This document shows positions 44,208 to 53,376 of a stretch of DNA of 64,000 nt, piece by piece. The position numbers were made by a program, and so were the translations under genes. The DNA is from Streptomyces mirabilis (GTDB lineage Bacteria > Actinomycetota > Actinomycetes > Streptomycetales > Streptomycetaceae), in the NCBI RefSeq assembly GCF_018310535.1, contig NZ_CP074103.1, positions 434,001 through 498,000 of the forward strand, in the 5' to 3' direction. Position 1 is the stretch's first letter. Each line of letters opens with the position of its first letter. The notes below the pieces were generated by a model, which worked only from the letters and a program-made list of their open reading frames with translations, was not told the DNA's origin and ran no database searches.

Positions 44208-47200
44208 TTGTCCATCGACCGCCTGCAGCCCATCAGCCCCGCAGCGCTGGCCGCTCGTACGTCCGGACCCGGCATCCCCGCCTCACGCACCGCACCCCGT
44301 GCCGACGGCACCTCCTCGATGAGTACCGACGCCTTCCGCGCAGCACTGAAGCGCGGCATCGCGCGCGATGCCGCGCCAACCGTTGCCGCGGCGGCGGCCG
44401 CCGAAGCGGCGCGCCGGCTCACTCAGGGCCGCCTGGAGGTATCCGACCTGCGGGTGCTGCTCCTGGAGCCCCCCGGCTCGGAGGTCTGGGCGGCGGTTCG
44501 CCGTGCAGCGCTCACCACGGTCACCGCCAGCCCGGAACTGGCGCCGAGCATCATCTCCATGCACGCTCAGCTGCTCCGGCTGGCGGCGGCGACCGTCCGC
44601 GAGGGCCAGGACGCCGGGAGCCAGGACGGCTTTCACGCGCAGGCCACGCTCACGGTCGACGACCAGCAGATCAGCGGCAGCATTCAGTGCTCCCGCACCC
44701 GCAAGGGCGCCCGGCAGCAGGCCATGACCACGCTCATCGCGGCGATCGCCGGCCTTCCCGACCCGCTCGCCGACCGTGCCGTAGAGGCATGGGGCGCATC
44801 TGCCAGCCCCGCCGTCCCGCCGCCAGCCCCGGCACCTCGCGCCGGCTCGGCACCCGCTGCGGGCCGCAGCCCCATCTCGGTCCTTCACGAGTTCGCCCAG
44901 GCCGGGCACACCACGACACCCGACTTCCGGGTCACGGGGGCCGCTTCCGCCTTCACCGCCACAGTCACCGCCGTCCACCGCGGGCAGAAACTCGCCGCGA
45001 CGGGAGAGGGAACGAGCAAACAGAGCGCCCGCGCGGCCGCGGCCAGCAGCCTCCTGGAAATGCTTCAGCAAGCACTGGCCGCCGACGTCCCCCCAGCTCC
45101 CGCGCCCGAGCCTCCCACCCCGTCCAACGCCCCGGCGCTGCTTCCACCGCTCGGCCTCGCCCGTACACAGGAGCCACCCCCCGCCGTTCCCGCCAGCGCA
45201 GCCGAGTTGTTCCGCGCGCACCACGTCCTCGAGCAGGCCCTGGCCGACGGCGTGGCGCTCACCCTGCTGCCCGCCCGCCACCCCGCCCACAGCACCTGGA
45301 TGATCTTCCGGCCCGACGGCGTACCGCTCCCCGACCTCGAACTACTGCCGGCGCCCCTTCAGCCGGTCACCCGCGACCTCGTCCTGGCCGGGACCGGTGG
45401 CATCATGCCGCGCCGCGCCACCGTGACCGGCATGGCCGTCCCGCTCCGACTCGCCCTCCCCCTGATCCTCGATCCCCGCCAGGGAGAGCACGCCTCGGTC
45501 ACCGGATGGCGCCACCCTCTGCGCCTGGCCCTCACGTGCGTGGCGCAGCAGCGCGTCCACCCCGCCCTGACCGACCAAGGCCAGGGCTGCTGGCGCATCG
45601 GCCCGATCACCGAAGCCCTGCACACCGCCGTCACCGACGTCGCCGCGCTGATGGCCCCCGAAGGACACTGCCTCCTCGCCGGTACCAACCCCATCCGCGT
45701 CCCGTCCCCCGAACACGCGGTGTGGCCCCTGCTCGACGCCGTCGCCGACACCATGCTCCGCACCCCCGGCACCCCCACCCTCCTGGGATCCGGCCCCCAC
45801 ACCGGGCCCGCCGGCCAGGACGCCGAGGCGACACCCGAGTTGTGGAGGTGGGCGGACGCGATCGAGGACACCGTCGATCCCCACCCCACCCCGCGCCTGG
45901 TGCTGCGCATCAAGGAACCCGACACCGCGGGCACCGTCCCGTCCGCACCTGCCGTCCTGCACCTCGCCGCCCCCGACCAGCAGGACACCGTTGCAGCGAT
46001 CACTGTCTGGGACGGGGCTCAGCACACCCGGGCCGAGCTCACCCCCGCCGCCCTGCCCGCTGTACGCCGCGCGCTGCGCCGGGCCGCCCGCCACTACCCG
46101 CCCCTGGCGCACCTCGCCGCCCAGGAACGCCCCCACCGCATCTCCCTGACCGCCCCAGACCTGGCCCGCCTCCACGACCACGCCACCGCCCCGCTCGCCG
46201 AGTCCGGCATCACCGTGCAGTGGCCCCCCACCCTCCTCGGCGCCCTCACCGCCACCGCCGTCATCGGCACCCACGACCCCGGCGACGAGGACGAGTCCCC
46301 GACGGGTGGCGGATACCTCGCACTGGAACGCCTGGTGGACTGCCGCTGGCACATCAACCTCGACGGTGACCCGCTGACCGAGCAGGAGATGACCGCGCTG
46401 GCCGACGCCGCGTGGCCGCTGATCCAACTGCGAGGCCGCTGGCTCCTGGTCGACGCCGACACCGCTCGCCGCGCCCGCGCCCGAGACCTCGCGCCCCTGC
46501 CATCCCTCGACGCGCTGACCGCGGCCCTGTCCGGCACCCTCACCCTCAATGGCGAAGCCCTCGAAGCCCGGCCCGCCGGCGCCCTGGCCACCCTGGTCGG
46601 CACGCTGCGCGGCGCCCCCGACGAGACCCGGGCCGTGCCCCCGCCGGCCGCCCTGAAAGCGACGCTGCGCCACTACCAGCAGCGCGCCCTGACCTGGCTC
46701 GCGAACATGGTCGACCTGGGCTTCGGCACGCTGCTCGCGGACGACATGGGCCTCGGCAAGACCCTGACGACCATCGCCCTGCACCTGAACCGCATCGAGA
46801 CCACCCGCGCCGCCGGCCCGACGCTAGTGGTCTGCCCGGCCTCCCTGATCGCGAACTGGGAGCGCGAGATCACCCGCTTCGCGCCCTCCACCACGGTCGT
46901 GCGCTACCACGGCGCCGGCCGGACCCTCGACCGTGACGCCCTCGACCCCAACACAGTCGTCATCACCACCTACGGCACCGTCCGCCGTGACACCACCTCC
47001 CTCGCCGCCGCCGAGTGGGGACTGGTCATCGCGGACGAGGCCCAGCACATCAAGAACCCCACCTCGGCCACTGCCAAGGCACTGCGCACCGTGCCCGCCC
47101 GCGGCCGGATCGCGGTCACCGGCACCCCGGTGGAGAACAACATCACCGAGCTGTGGGCCATCCTCGACTGGACCAACCCCTCCCTCTTCGGCACCCGCAA

Positions 47201-48086
47201 AGCCTTCCGCACCCGCTACGGCGCCGTGGAGAAGGACTCCGCCTCACCGGCCGCCGCGCAACTCGCCCGGCTCGTCGGCCCGTTCATGCTGCGACGGCGC
47301 AAGACGGACCCCGGCATCGCCCCCGAACTGCCCGGCAAAGTGCACCACCACCGCATCGTCGCCCTCACCGAAGAACAGATCGGCCTGTACGAGGCATCCG
47401 TCCGCGACACCATGGACAAGATCGCCACCAGCACCGGAATCCAGCGCCGCGGCCTCGTCCTCAAACTGCTCCAGGCCCTGCGCCAGATCTGCAACACCCC
47501 CAGCCTCTACCTCAAGGAGCCGCTGGAGGACGCCGACCCGGCGGGCCTCGCCTGCCGCTCGGGCAAGCTGGCGGCCCTGGACGACCTCATGCCCACCCTG
47601 GCCGAGCGCGGCGAAGCGTCTCTGATCTTCACGGGATACGTGCAGATGGGCCGCATCCTTGAGCACCACCTCCGGGCCCGCGGCCGCTCGGTGCGTTTCC
47701 TCCACGGCGGAACGCCCCCGGCCCGCCGCCAGGACCTCGTCGACGCCTTCCAGAACGACCCGGACCCGGCCCCGGTCTTCGTGCTGTCGGTCAAGGCGGC
47801 CGGCACCGGACTCACCCTCACCCGGGCCGAGCACGTCGTCCACTACGACCGGCCCTGGAACCCCGCCGTCGAGGACCAGGCGACCGACCGCGCCCACCGC
47901 ATCGGCCAGCACCGCACCGTCCAGGTCCACCACCTGATCACCGAGGGCACCGTGGAAGACCACATCAACGAACTCCTCGCCCGCAAACGCGCCCTGACCG
48001 AGGCGGTCCTCACCTCCGGCGAGAGCGCCCTCGCCGACCTCGACGACACCGAACTCAACGCGCTCGTGGCCCTGGCCGCCCGATGA
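44208..48086 (+). CDS. SNF2-family helicase with N-terminal double-stranded-RNA-binding domain
   Basis: The ~1,292-residue protein has a well-formed dsRBD at about 221-290 (PISVLHEFAQ, then F-TV-V, GEGTSK, SAR-AAAASSLLEML) and a weaker copy at about 135-182. Residues about 290-800 are unassigned. The last ~470 residues form a full SNF2 motor: DDMGLGKT (845-852), DEAQ (943-946), TGTPVENN, and the C-terminal lobe with LHGGTP, KAAGTGLTLT and DRAHRIGQ. SNF2 proteins translocate on duplex nucleic acid. The dsRBD implies RNA or hybrid recognition. A TTG at 44208 with GGGGGAG six bases before is the likely start. An ATG lies at 44319. The stop overlaps the SWIM gene. Confidence 0.85.
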   Translation: MSIDRLQPISPAALAARTSGPGIPASRTAPRADGTSSMSTDAFRAALKRGIARDAAPTVAAAAAAEAARRLTQGRLEVSDLRVLLLEPPGSEVWAAVRRAALTTVTASPELAPSIISMHAQLLRLAAATVREGQDAGSQDGFHAQATLTVDDQQISGSIQCSRTRKGARQQAMTTLIAAIAGLPDPLADRAVEAWGASASPAVPPPAPAPRAGSAPAAGRSPISVLHEFAQAGHTTTPDFRVTGAASAFTATVTAVHRGQKLAATGEGTSKQSARAAAASSLLEMLQQALAADVPPAPAPEPPTPSNAPALLPPLGLARTQEPPPAVPASAAELFRAHHVLEQALADGVALTLLPARHPAHSTWMIFRPDGVPLPDLELLPAPLQPVTRDLVLAGTGGIMPRRATVTGMAVPLRLALPLILDPRQGEHASVTGWRHPLRLALTCVAQQRVHPALTDQGQGCWRIGPITEALHTAVTDVAALMAPEGHCLLAGTNPIRVPSPEHAVWPLLDAVADTMLRTPGTPTLLGSGPHTGPAGQDAEATPELWRWADAIEDTVDPHPTPRLVLRIKEPDTAGTVPSAPAVLHLAAPDQQDTVAAITVWDGAQHTRAELTPAALPAVRRALRRAARHYPPLAHLAAQERPHRISLTAPDLARLHDHATAPLAESGITVQWPPTLLGALTATAVIGTHDPGDEDESPTGGGYLALERLVDCRWHINLDGDPLTEQEMTALADAAWPLIQLRGRWLLVDADTARRARARDLAPLPSLDALTAALSGTLTLNGEALEARPAGALATLVGTLRGAPDETRAVPPPAALKATLRHYQQRALTWLANMVDLGFGTLLADDMGLGKTLTTIALHLNRIETTRAAGPTLVVCPASLIANWEREITRFAPSTTVVRYHGAGRTLDRDALDPNTVVITTYGTVRRDTTSLAAAEWGLVIADEAQHIKNPTSATAKALRTVPARGRIAVTGTPVENNITELWAILDWTNPSLFGTRKAFRTRYGAVEKDSASPAAAQLARLVGPFMLRRRKTDPGIAPELPGKVHHHRIVALTEEQIGLYEASVRDTMDKIATSTGIQRRGLVLKLLQALRQICNTPSLYLKEPLEDADPAGLACRSGKLAALDDLMPTLAERGEASLIFTGYVQMGRILEHHLRARGRSVRFLHGGTPPARRQDLVDAFQNDPDPAPVFVLSVKAAGTGLTLTRAEHVVHYDRPWNPAVEDQATDRAHRIGQHRTVQVHHLITEGTVEDHINELLARKRALTEAVLTSGESALADLDDTELNALVALAAR

Positions 48087-49297
48087 CCGGCTCCGGCAAC
48101 ACCCGCAACATGGCCCCCCTCGTGGCCGCCTGGAAGCAGGCATTCCACCTGGCGACCAACGGCTCCGGCTCCTACGGCAAGGGCCTCAACCTCCACCGCA
48201 ACGGCGGCGTCGCGCAGATCCACGCGCAACCCGGGCGCCTGGCCGCCGCCGTCACCGCGAAGAAGGCCACCCACCAAGCCGTCCTGTTCCTGCCCGAACT
48301 GACCGACACTCAGTGGGACACCCTCGCCGGCCGCCTCGCCGGCAACGCCCAAGCCGTCGCCGACCTCCTGGCCAACCGGGTCCCTGCGGCCATCGCCGAC
48401 CCCGGCCATGCCGGCGGCATCGCCATCGTCCCGGCAGCCGAAGAGATCACCTTCGCCTGCTCCTGCCCCACCGGCCACGCCGGCCGCGTGTGCGACCACA
48501 GCGGCGCCCTCGGCCACGCCGTCACCGACCGCCTCGCCGTCACGGCCTCCATCCTGCTCGGCGCCCGCGGCATGTCCGCCCGCAGCCTCGCCGTCCTCGT
48601 CCGTGACCTCATCGCCGAAACCGACCCCGGCACCCTCCCGGCAGACGACGACGGAACCGTCCGCGCCGACCAGCTCTACTCCCTGGCAGCCCACCGGCCA
48701 CCGCACTCCCCGCCCGACCTCGACCTCGATCCCATCGTCCCGGTCACCACCGACCTCGACGACCCGCCCCTCCCCGGGCCCCGCGCCCAAGACCTGGCCT
48801 GGATGACCCAGGACGCCGCCGATCGCGCCCGAGCGCTCCTGACAGCCATCCCGGACCCACCCCACGACGACCTCGCCGACACAGTTCGAATCCTCGCCAG
48901 CCCTCACGGCATCGACCGGCTACCCGCCGCCGCCGACGCCACTGGCCTCAGCGAAACCACGCTGCGCGCGATGATGATCGGCTACCGCCACGGCGGCCCG
49001 GCCGGCGCCCATGCCACCCTCGCCGCAGCCACGGTCCCGCCGAGCACCCTGGAACAGGCTGCAGAGGCCCTCCGCGCCTCCCGCGCCTTCGCCTTCGGCA
49101 TCATCGACATCGCCGACGGAGCGATCACCGACTCGACCGCAGGCGTCCAGATCCGGCCCGGTCTCGACGGTCGGTGGCACCCCTTCACGCTCAGGCGAGC
49201 CGATGAGTGGCGTCCCGCCCCCGGAGCCTGCGACGATCCCGCCGAAGCATTCCGCGCGGCGCGGCGCGCCCGCGCCGCACGACCGCTCAGCCGGTAG
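48083..49297 (+). CDS. SWIM zinc-finger protein, partner of SNF2 helicase
   Basis: The 404-residue protein has the SWIM signature CxC-n-CxH (C126, C128, C137, H139) preceded by a beta-rich region. SWIM proteins are often encoded next to SNF2 helicases in actinobacteria and probably act as nucleic-acid-binding partners. The ATG shares ATGA with the SNF2 stop, so expression is coupled. The C-terminal half is helical and without assignment. Confidence 0.85.
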   Translation: MTGSGNTRNMAPLVAAWKQAFHLATNGSGSYGKGLNLHRNGGVAQIHAQPGRLAAAVTAKKATHQAVLFLPELTDTQWDTLAGRLAGNAQAVADLLANRVPAAIADPGHAGGIAIVPAAEEITFACSCPTGHAGRVCDHSGALGHAVTDRLAVTASILLGARGMSARSLAVLVRDLIAETDPGTLPADDDGTVRADQLYSLAAHRPPHSPPDLDLDPIVPVTTDLDDPPLPGPRAQDLAWMTQDAADRARALLTAIPDPPHDDLADTVRILASPHGIDRLPAAADATGLSETTLRAMMIGYRHGGPAGAHATLAAATVPPSTLEQAAEALRASRAFAFGIIDIADGAITDSTAGVQIRPGLDGRWHPFTLRRADEWRPAPGACDDPAEAFRAARRARAARPLSR

Positions 49298-49348
49298 ACC
49301 GACCCACAGCCGACCAGGTCACCCACTCCGGAAGGAAAGATCCGCCGC

Positions 49349-49651
49349 ATGCTTTTGGACCTGCAGACCGGCGTACGCGCCTACCAGTTCGTCGTGGACC
49401 GGCTCGACGACCGGCGCCGCGAGCAGTACCCCGAGGGGCGCCAGGCGTATGAGGACGACTGGACAGCCGCCCACGATCTGGAGAAGTCCTACGCCGAGGC
49501 CGTACACGCCCAGGACCGTGACACGGCCGAGCACCTGCTCCAGAAGCTCATGAGCTTGGCCGCTCCGTGGCGAAACCATCCGCACCACCCGGACAACGAC
49601 ACCGAGGGCGGGCGCCAGACCGACGGCACCGTGCCGGGCGGCCGGCCATGA
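49349..49651 (+). CDS. Unrecognised 100-residue helical protein
   Basis: The protein is charged and helical, with repeated Asp/Arg/Glu (VVDRLDDRRREQYPEGRQAY, DLEKSYAEAVHAQD). GGAAGGA precedes the ATG by about ten bases. Its stop overlaps the next start. No function can be assigned. Confidence 0.55.
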   Translation: MLLDLQTGVRAYQFVVDRLDDRRREQYPEGRQAYEDDWTAAHDLEKSYAEAVHAQDRDTAEHLLQKLMSLAAPWRNHPHHPDNDTEGGRQTDGTVPGGRP

Positions 49652-49857
49652 GGCGGCAGTGGGTCCTTCCATGCGGCATGATCGCCGCGATGGTGGTGCT
49701 CACGCCCACCGTGCTCGACACCCGCAGCACGCCATGGACCATGGGATGGGTCGCCATCCTCCTCGGCGCCCTCGCCGTGCAGATGCTGCTCATGCTGGTG
49801 GACCATCTCGCCCCCGATACAGACAGCCCCAAGCACGACGACGTCCCGGAAGCCTGA
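49648..49857 (+). CDS. Small two-helix membrane protein
   Basis: The 69-residue protein has two hydrophobic segments separated by TRSTP and a short acidic tail. It overlaps the previous gene by ATGA. No family is recognised. Confidence 0.55.
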   Translation: MRRQWVLPCGMIAAMVVLTPTVLDTRSTPWTMGWVAILLGALAVQMLLMLVDHLAPDTDSPKHDDVPEA

Positions 49858-49942
49858 ACCGTCCTGCTCAGCCGCGACAGGGGTGAAGGCGAGCGGGACG
49901 CTCGCAGCCACCGCTGTCGGAGCCGGGGCCTACAGTCCGCAT

Positions 49943-50533
49943 GTGCGTGACATGACAGCTGTGAGTGCAGAGGCCGCCTGGCTGCTCCTGGTCGGTCTGG
50001 CGTTGGTCGGTGCGATGGTGACCCTCGCCGACGGACGCCTACGTTGGTATCCGACAGGTCTGCTGCAGTGGTGCATGGTCATCGCCTTGGCACAGGGGCC
50101 GTACGGAATGCTTCTGGCCAGCGGTTTGATCCCGCAGGCCCAGACCCCGGCCATCCGCATCGTGATGCTGCCGACGTGGATCGCTGGCGTCGGGTTCGCG
50201 GTCTGGAAGGGCAGACGAGCCGTGCTCGGCAGATGGGCGGATCAAGAACTCGTCCGCATCCTGGGCAAACTCAACGTGCTGACCCGGATCACCGCGCTGC
50301 ACCGCCGCGCCGAGGGCGCGGATGTCAGGCAGCTTCCGTTGCAGGAGGCCCGGACCGCGCTGGGCCGACGCCGCGGCCGTGTGGCCTTGCTGTCCTTCGA
50401 AAAGGTGCTTGAACTGATGGAGGCGGAGCACCGATCCGCCGAGGAGTGGTCCGAGCTCCGCTCCCCGATCCGCGCGCTGGTCACGAACTTCGTCGGCAGA
50501 CCACAGACCGACCAGGCGCCCCCTGGCGCGTGA
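49943..50533 (+). CDS. Membrane protein, probable leaderless start
   Basis: The protein is about 196 residues with two or three N-terminal membrane helices (LLLVGLALVGAMVTL; MVIALAQGPYGMLLASG) and a basic cytoplasmic C-terminal half with coiled-coil character. The open frame reaches 49883, but TACAGT (49931-49936) six bases before a GTG at 49943 suggests a leaderless transcript from there. An ATG lies at 49952. Family unknown. Confidence 0.55.
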   Translation: MRDMTAVSAEAAWLLLVGLALVGAMVTLADGRLRWYPTGLLQWCMVIALAQGPYGMLLASGLIPQAQTPAIRIVMLPTWIAGVGFAVWKGRRAVLGRWADQELVRILGKLNVLTRITALHRRAEGADVRQLPLQEARTALGRRRGRVALLSFEKVLELMEAEHRSAEEWSELRSPIRALVTNFVGRPQTDQAPPGA

Positions 50534-50537
50534 CCGA

Positions 50538-50563
50538 TCTTGCGCGATGCGTCGATCGCAAGA
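50538..50563. terminator. Hairpin between convergent genes
   Basis: A 7-bp stem TCTTGCG/CGCAAGA (50538-50544 with 50557-50563) lies between the membrane-protein gene and the toxin gene and may terminate both transcripts. Confidence 0.45.
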
Positions 50564-50626
50564 ACTCCGGTCCATGACCAAACGCGTGTTGATGGCCGGG
50601 CGACGCTCGCCCACGGCCATGCCCGA

Positions 50627-50992
50627 TCAGCTTGTCCAGGTCTTGATCTGAGCGGCGACCTCTCGCACCGGGAGCCCGTCCCGGGCGGCGCGGGCCAAGG
50701 GAATCACGGTGTCCAGCCCAGGGCTGACCGGGAGGCCGCATGCCGACAGGTAGGCCGCCGTCACCGTGGCCGCGAACAAGAGGTTGCGTACCTCAAGGCT
50801 GGGGTTCCTCGCCAGTTCACACAGCAGCGCGGCGGCTTTGTGGTGGGGCTCGGGATAGACCTCGTGGTCCAGGACCTCCGCGCGATGACGTGCTTCAGCT
50901 GCTACTGGCACGCCGTAGTCGACGACCTGGGGGTCACCCGGGATCTGCTGCGCCACAGCCAAGATCCAGGCGAGATCGATGCGGAGATTCAC
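50627..50992 (-). CDS. Fic/Doc-type toxin of a toxin-antitoxin pair
   Basis: The 121-residue protein matches the small Streptomyces Fic/Doc family (LRIDLAWILAVAQQIPGDPQVVDYG ... LLCELARNPSLEVRNLLFA ... AYLSACG). The canonical Fic HPFxxGNGR loop is not visible, as in other members of this plasmid-borne group. The GTG start overlaps the antitoxin stop as GTGA, the usual toxin-after-antitoxin order. Doc-like toxins modify translation factors. The precise activity here is unknown. Confidence 0.75.
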   Translation of the reverse strand: MNLRIDLAWILAVAQQIPGDPQVVDYGVPVAAEARHRAEVLDHEVYPEPHHKAAALLCELARNPSLEVRNLLFAATVTAAYLSACGLPVSPGLDTVIPLARAARDGLPVREVAAQIKTWTS

Positions 50993-51252
50993 GCGGCGTC
51001 CCTCGGCGCGCTCTCCATCAGCCCCTCCGGGAGGCCGGGGTAGCGGTCCTCGCCGACCTCCGCCTCGAACGTGTCCGCATACTGGGCCAGGAACGTCGCG
51101 GCGCCGGCCATGAAGGCGGCACGGGACTGGTTCACATCGGCCTCGATCAAGTCGGCAACGTAGCCCTGCAGGCTCAGTCCGCGGCGCTTGGCCCGGTCCT
51201 CGGCGGCCGCCTTGACGGCGTCGTCCAGCCGGATATTCGTCTGCTTTCCCAT
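50989..51252 (-). CDS. Ribbon-helix-helix antitoxin
   Basis: The 87-residue protein has a ribbon-helix-helix N-terminus (QTNIRLDDAVKAAAEDRAKRRGLSLQGYVADLI) and a longer C-terminal tail likely to contact the toxin. It would bind DNA to repress the pair and neutralise the toxin. The open frame runs upstream to 51360 without support, and MGKQTN at 51252 is the natural start. Confidence 0.8.
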   Translation of the reverse strand: MGKQTNIRLDDAVKAAAEDRAKRRGLSLQGYVADLIEADVNQSRAAFMAGAATFLAQYADTFEAEVGEDRYPGLPEGLMESAPRDAA

Positions 51253-51332
51253 ACACACCACTGTAGCTAGGTGCTGGTACCAGCGGCTAGCAGAACGGGC
51301 GAACGGAAACTGCTGCCAACCGCCGCGCCGCC

Positions 51333-51629
51333 CTACCGGCCGCGCCCCCAAGGCCACCACCGGGTACGCGCCTGCATACGGCCAGCGTCGATGGGCGCAG
51401 ACTCGCGCGGCGCCGCGGTGTGGTCAGGCGGCAGGCCGAGCTTGTGCGGGTGAACGCAGGCCGGCCTCCCGTCGAGGGTGTACCGATGTCCGTCAGCCGG
51501 GTCGAAGGGGGCCTCGCGACACGGCCGATCGAAGACGACGAAGACCGTACGCGGGAACCGAAGGGCGGGGCAGATCCCACAGAGGCGATGGTCCGAGGCG
51601 GGATCAACATGGGGAAGGCTGCCATCCAT
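51333..51629 (-). CDS. Possible small Cys/His protein
   Basis: The frame encodes 98 residues with LCGICPA, FDRPC and ACVHPHK. Some pairs could bind a metal. TACCGT eight bases ahead of the ATG at 51629 gives a leaderless-like promoter. The opposite strand has an overlapping open frame, so the choice is not certain. Confidence 0.4.
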   Translation of the reverse strand: MDGSLPHVDPASDHRLCGICPALRFPRTVFVVFDRPCREAPFDPADGHRYTLDGRPACVHPHKLGLPPDHTAAPRESAPIDAGRMQARTRWWPWGRGR

Positions 51630-51744
51630 GCCCGCACACGGTAGCGGGGCGGCCAAGGTGCGGCCGCCACACTGGGCGCCGTCGTCAGCCGACGTAGGGA
51701 GCCGGGGATCGAAGTTCCGGTACAGCCGGTGCGGCGTCCGGTTC

Positions 51745-52194
51745 TCAGGACGGGACTGGGTCCTCCATGGGTTCGGGGATCGCGGCCCACACTGGCGAGG
51801 TGAAGCCGGTCATGTCGGGCGCGAACTTCGCCAGGGTGGGAAGGAACCGGTCCGGCTTGCCATCGACGCCGTGGATGACCCGTACGGGCCTGCGTGTGAT
51901 GTTGGCGAGGTCCTGCGCCTGGTCCATCACGGCCGTGACCGCCTGGGGGAACCGGCTGCCGGCCGGGACAACGACCGGGCCTGTGCACTCGGGTCCGGCG
52001 CGTCCCACCATCACGCGGGCCTGCCAGCCGATGGGCTCGCGTCGGTAGTCGACCATGACCCGCAGAAGCCACGCCTGGGCCTCTCCTTCGGTGAGGCCGT
52101 CGATCCCGTCCACGCCGTGCAACTGCGCCAGCCGCTCCTCGCTCGGGCCGGGTACAGCCGCGACCTGCGCCATCCACTCCTTGAAGTCCGTCAT
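51745..52194 (-). CDS. Unrecognised 149-residue protein
   Basis: The first half is acidic and helical (MTDFKEWMAQVAAV ... SEERLAQLHGVD). The second half is beta-rich with VIHGVDGKPDRFLPTL. TTGACA lies just before the start on the minus strand. It is divergently arranged with the Spo11-like gene, 145 bases away. Function unknown. Confidence 0.6.
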   Translation of the reverse strand: MTDFKEWMAQVAAVPGPSEERLAQLHGVDGIDGLTEGEAQAWLLRVMVDYRREPIGWQARVMVGRAGPECTGPVVVPAGSRFPQAVTAVMDQAQDLANITRRPVRVIHGVDGKPDRFLPTLAKFAPDMTGFTSPVWAAIPEPMEDPVPS

Positions 52195-52339
52195 GGCCTG
52201 TCAACGAGGCAGTCGACACCAGGTCGCCCCGGATGTCGCCCATTCGGGAAGGGGCAGGAAGGGGCCTGGCATCTTGCGTTCTGTGCGGCGATCGTTGAAA
52301 GGGACGCCATGGCGTCCCTTTCGCCGTCGGGAGGTGACC

Positions 52340-53242
52340 ATGCCCAATCGGCGCTCACGCGGATACCAGCCGTGCTGGAAGCCCCAGGCGTCCTCGCTGG
52401 AACTGCTCGCGGCCGTGGACCGGGTCCTGAACCGATACACGGACCACCTGCCCCTCACGATCAGGCAGGTCTGGTACTCGCTGATCTCCGACGGGGTACT
52501 GGCCAAGGAGTCCCGTACCTACAAGCGGCTGATCGAGGTGATCGGGATGGGCCGCCGGTCGGGCCGAATCCCCTGGGAAGCGCTCCGCGACGACACCGAA
52601 TTGAAAGCGGAACCCGTCTTCTACGCCGGCCCCGACGACTTCCATGCCGCGCTGCGGCAGGCTGCGGACGGCTACCGGCTGGACCGGCAGACAGGCCAGC
52701 CGATCCGGCTGGAGGTGTGGTCGGAGACAGCGGGGATGGTCAACCAGCTCCGCGCTGTGGCCGACCCGTACGGAGTGCCTGTGTACTCGGGCAGCGGGTT
52801 CAGCGGCCTGCCGGCGAAACGGACCGCGGCGCTGCGCATGGCCGCCGATCCCCGGCCCGTGAGGGTGTTCGTCGTATCGGACTGGGATCCGAGCGGGGTG
52901 CACCTGTTCTCCGCGCTCGCGGAGGACGTCGCGGCGTTCGCCACCGTGGACGCCCCCGGTTCGGAAGTCGTCTTCGAGCGCCTGGCAGTCACCGAGCAGC
53001 AGATCGAGGAACACCGGCTGCCGACCGCCCCCACGAAAACCACCGACAACCGCTCCTTCACCGGCAGCTCCACCACCCAGGCTGAGGCCCTGCCGCCCGA
53101 CGTCCTCGCCTCCGTCGTACGCGATGCGATCACCTCCCGCCGTGATCCGCTGATCCTCGCGGAACTCCTGAACCGAGAGGAACGCGAACGCCGCGCCCTG
53201 CTCGCCGACCTGAACATCCACGCCGACCCCGGGCCCGACTAG
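52340..53242 (+). CDS. Spo11/topoisomerase VI-A-like protein with TOPRIM-type DxD
   Basis: The 300-residue protein has an N-terminal region with LTIRQVWYSLISDG (R42, Y46), resembling the winged-helix tyrosine site of TopoVI-A/Spo11, and a later VVSDWDPSG (D181, D183) typical of the TOPRIM fold in the same family. Such proteins cut duplex DNA through a covalent tyrosine. Stand-alone bacterial members are poorly understood. GGGAGGTGACC precedes the ATG. It lies 134 bases before the Gabija-like pair on the same strand. Confidence 0.7.
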   Translation: MPNRRSRGYQPCWKPQASSLELLAAVDRVLNRYTDHLPLTIRQVWYSLISDGVLAKESRTYKRLIEVIGMGRRSGRIPWEALRDDTELKAEPVFYAGPDDFHAALRQAADGYRLDRQTGQPIRLEVWSETAGMVNQLRAVADPYGVPVYSGSGFSGLPAKRTAALRMAADPRPVRVFVVSDWDPSGVHLFSALAEDVAAFATVDAPGSEVVFERLAVTEQQIEEHRLPTAPTKTTDNRSFTGSSTTQAEALPPDVLASVVRDAITSRRDPLILAELLNREERERRALLADLNIHADPGPD

Positions 53243-53376
53243 CGACTCGACCGGCACAGCCGCAGAGATCGCACCGGCGGGGCCGGCAGACCACCGGACG
53301 CTGAGAAAGGGCCCACCGGCGTGGACGGTCCTGGAATGATGAATCACCACATCGCACCAGATCGCCAAGGGGATCA

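Noticed and set aside
51287..52243. 318-codon minus-strand frame overlapping the 149-residue gene.
   Set aside because: Arg/Gly-rich in most of its length. The other frame gives a more natural protein.
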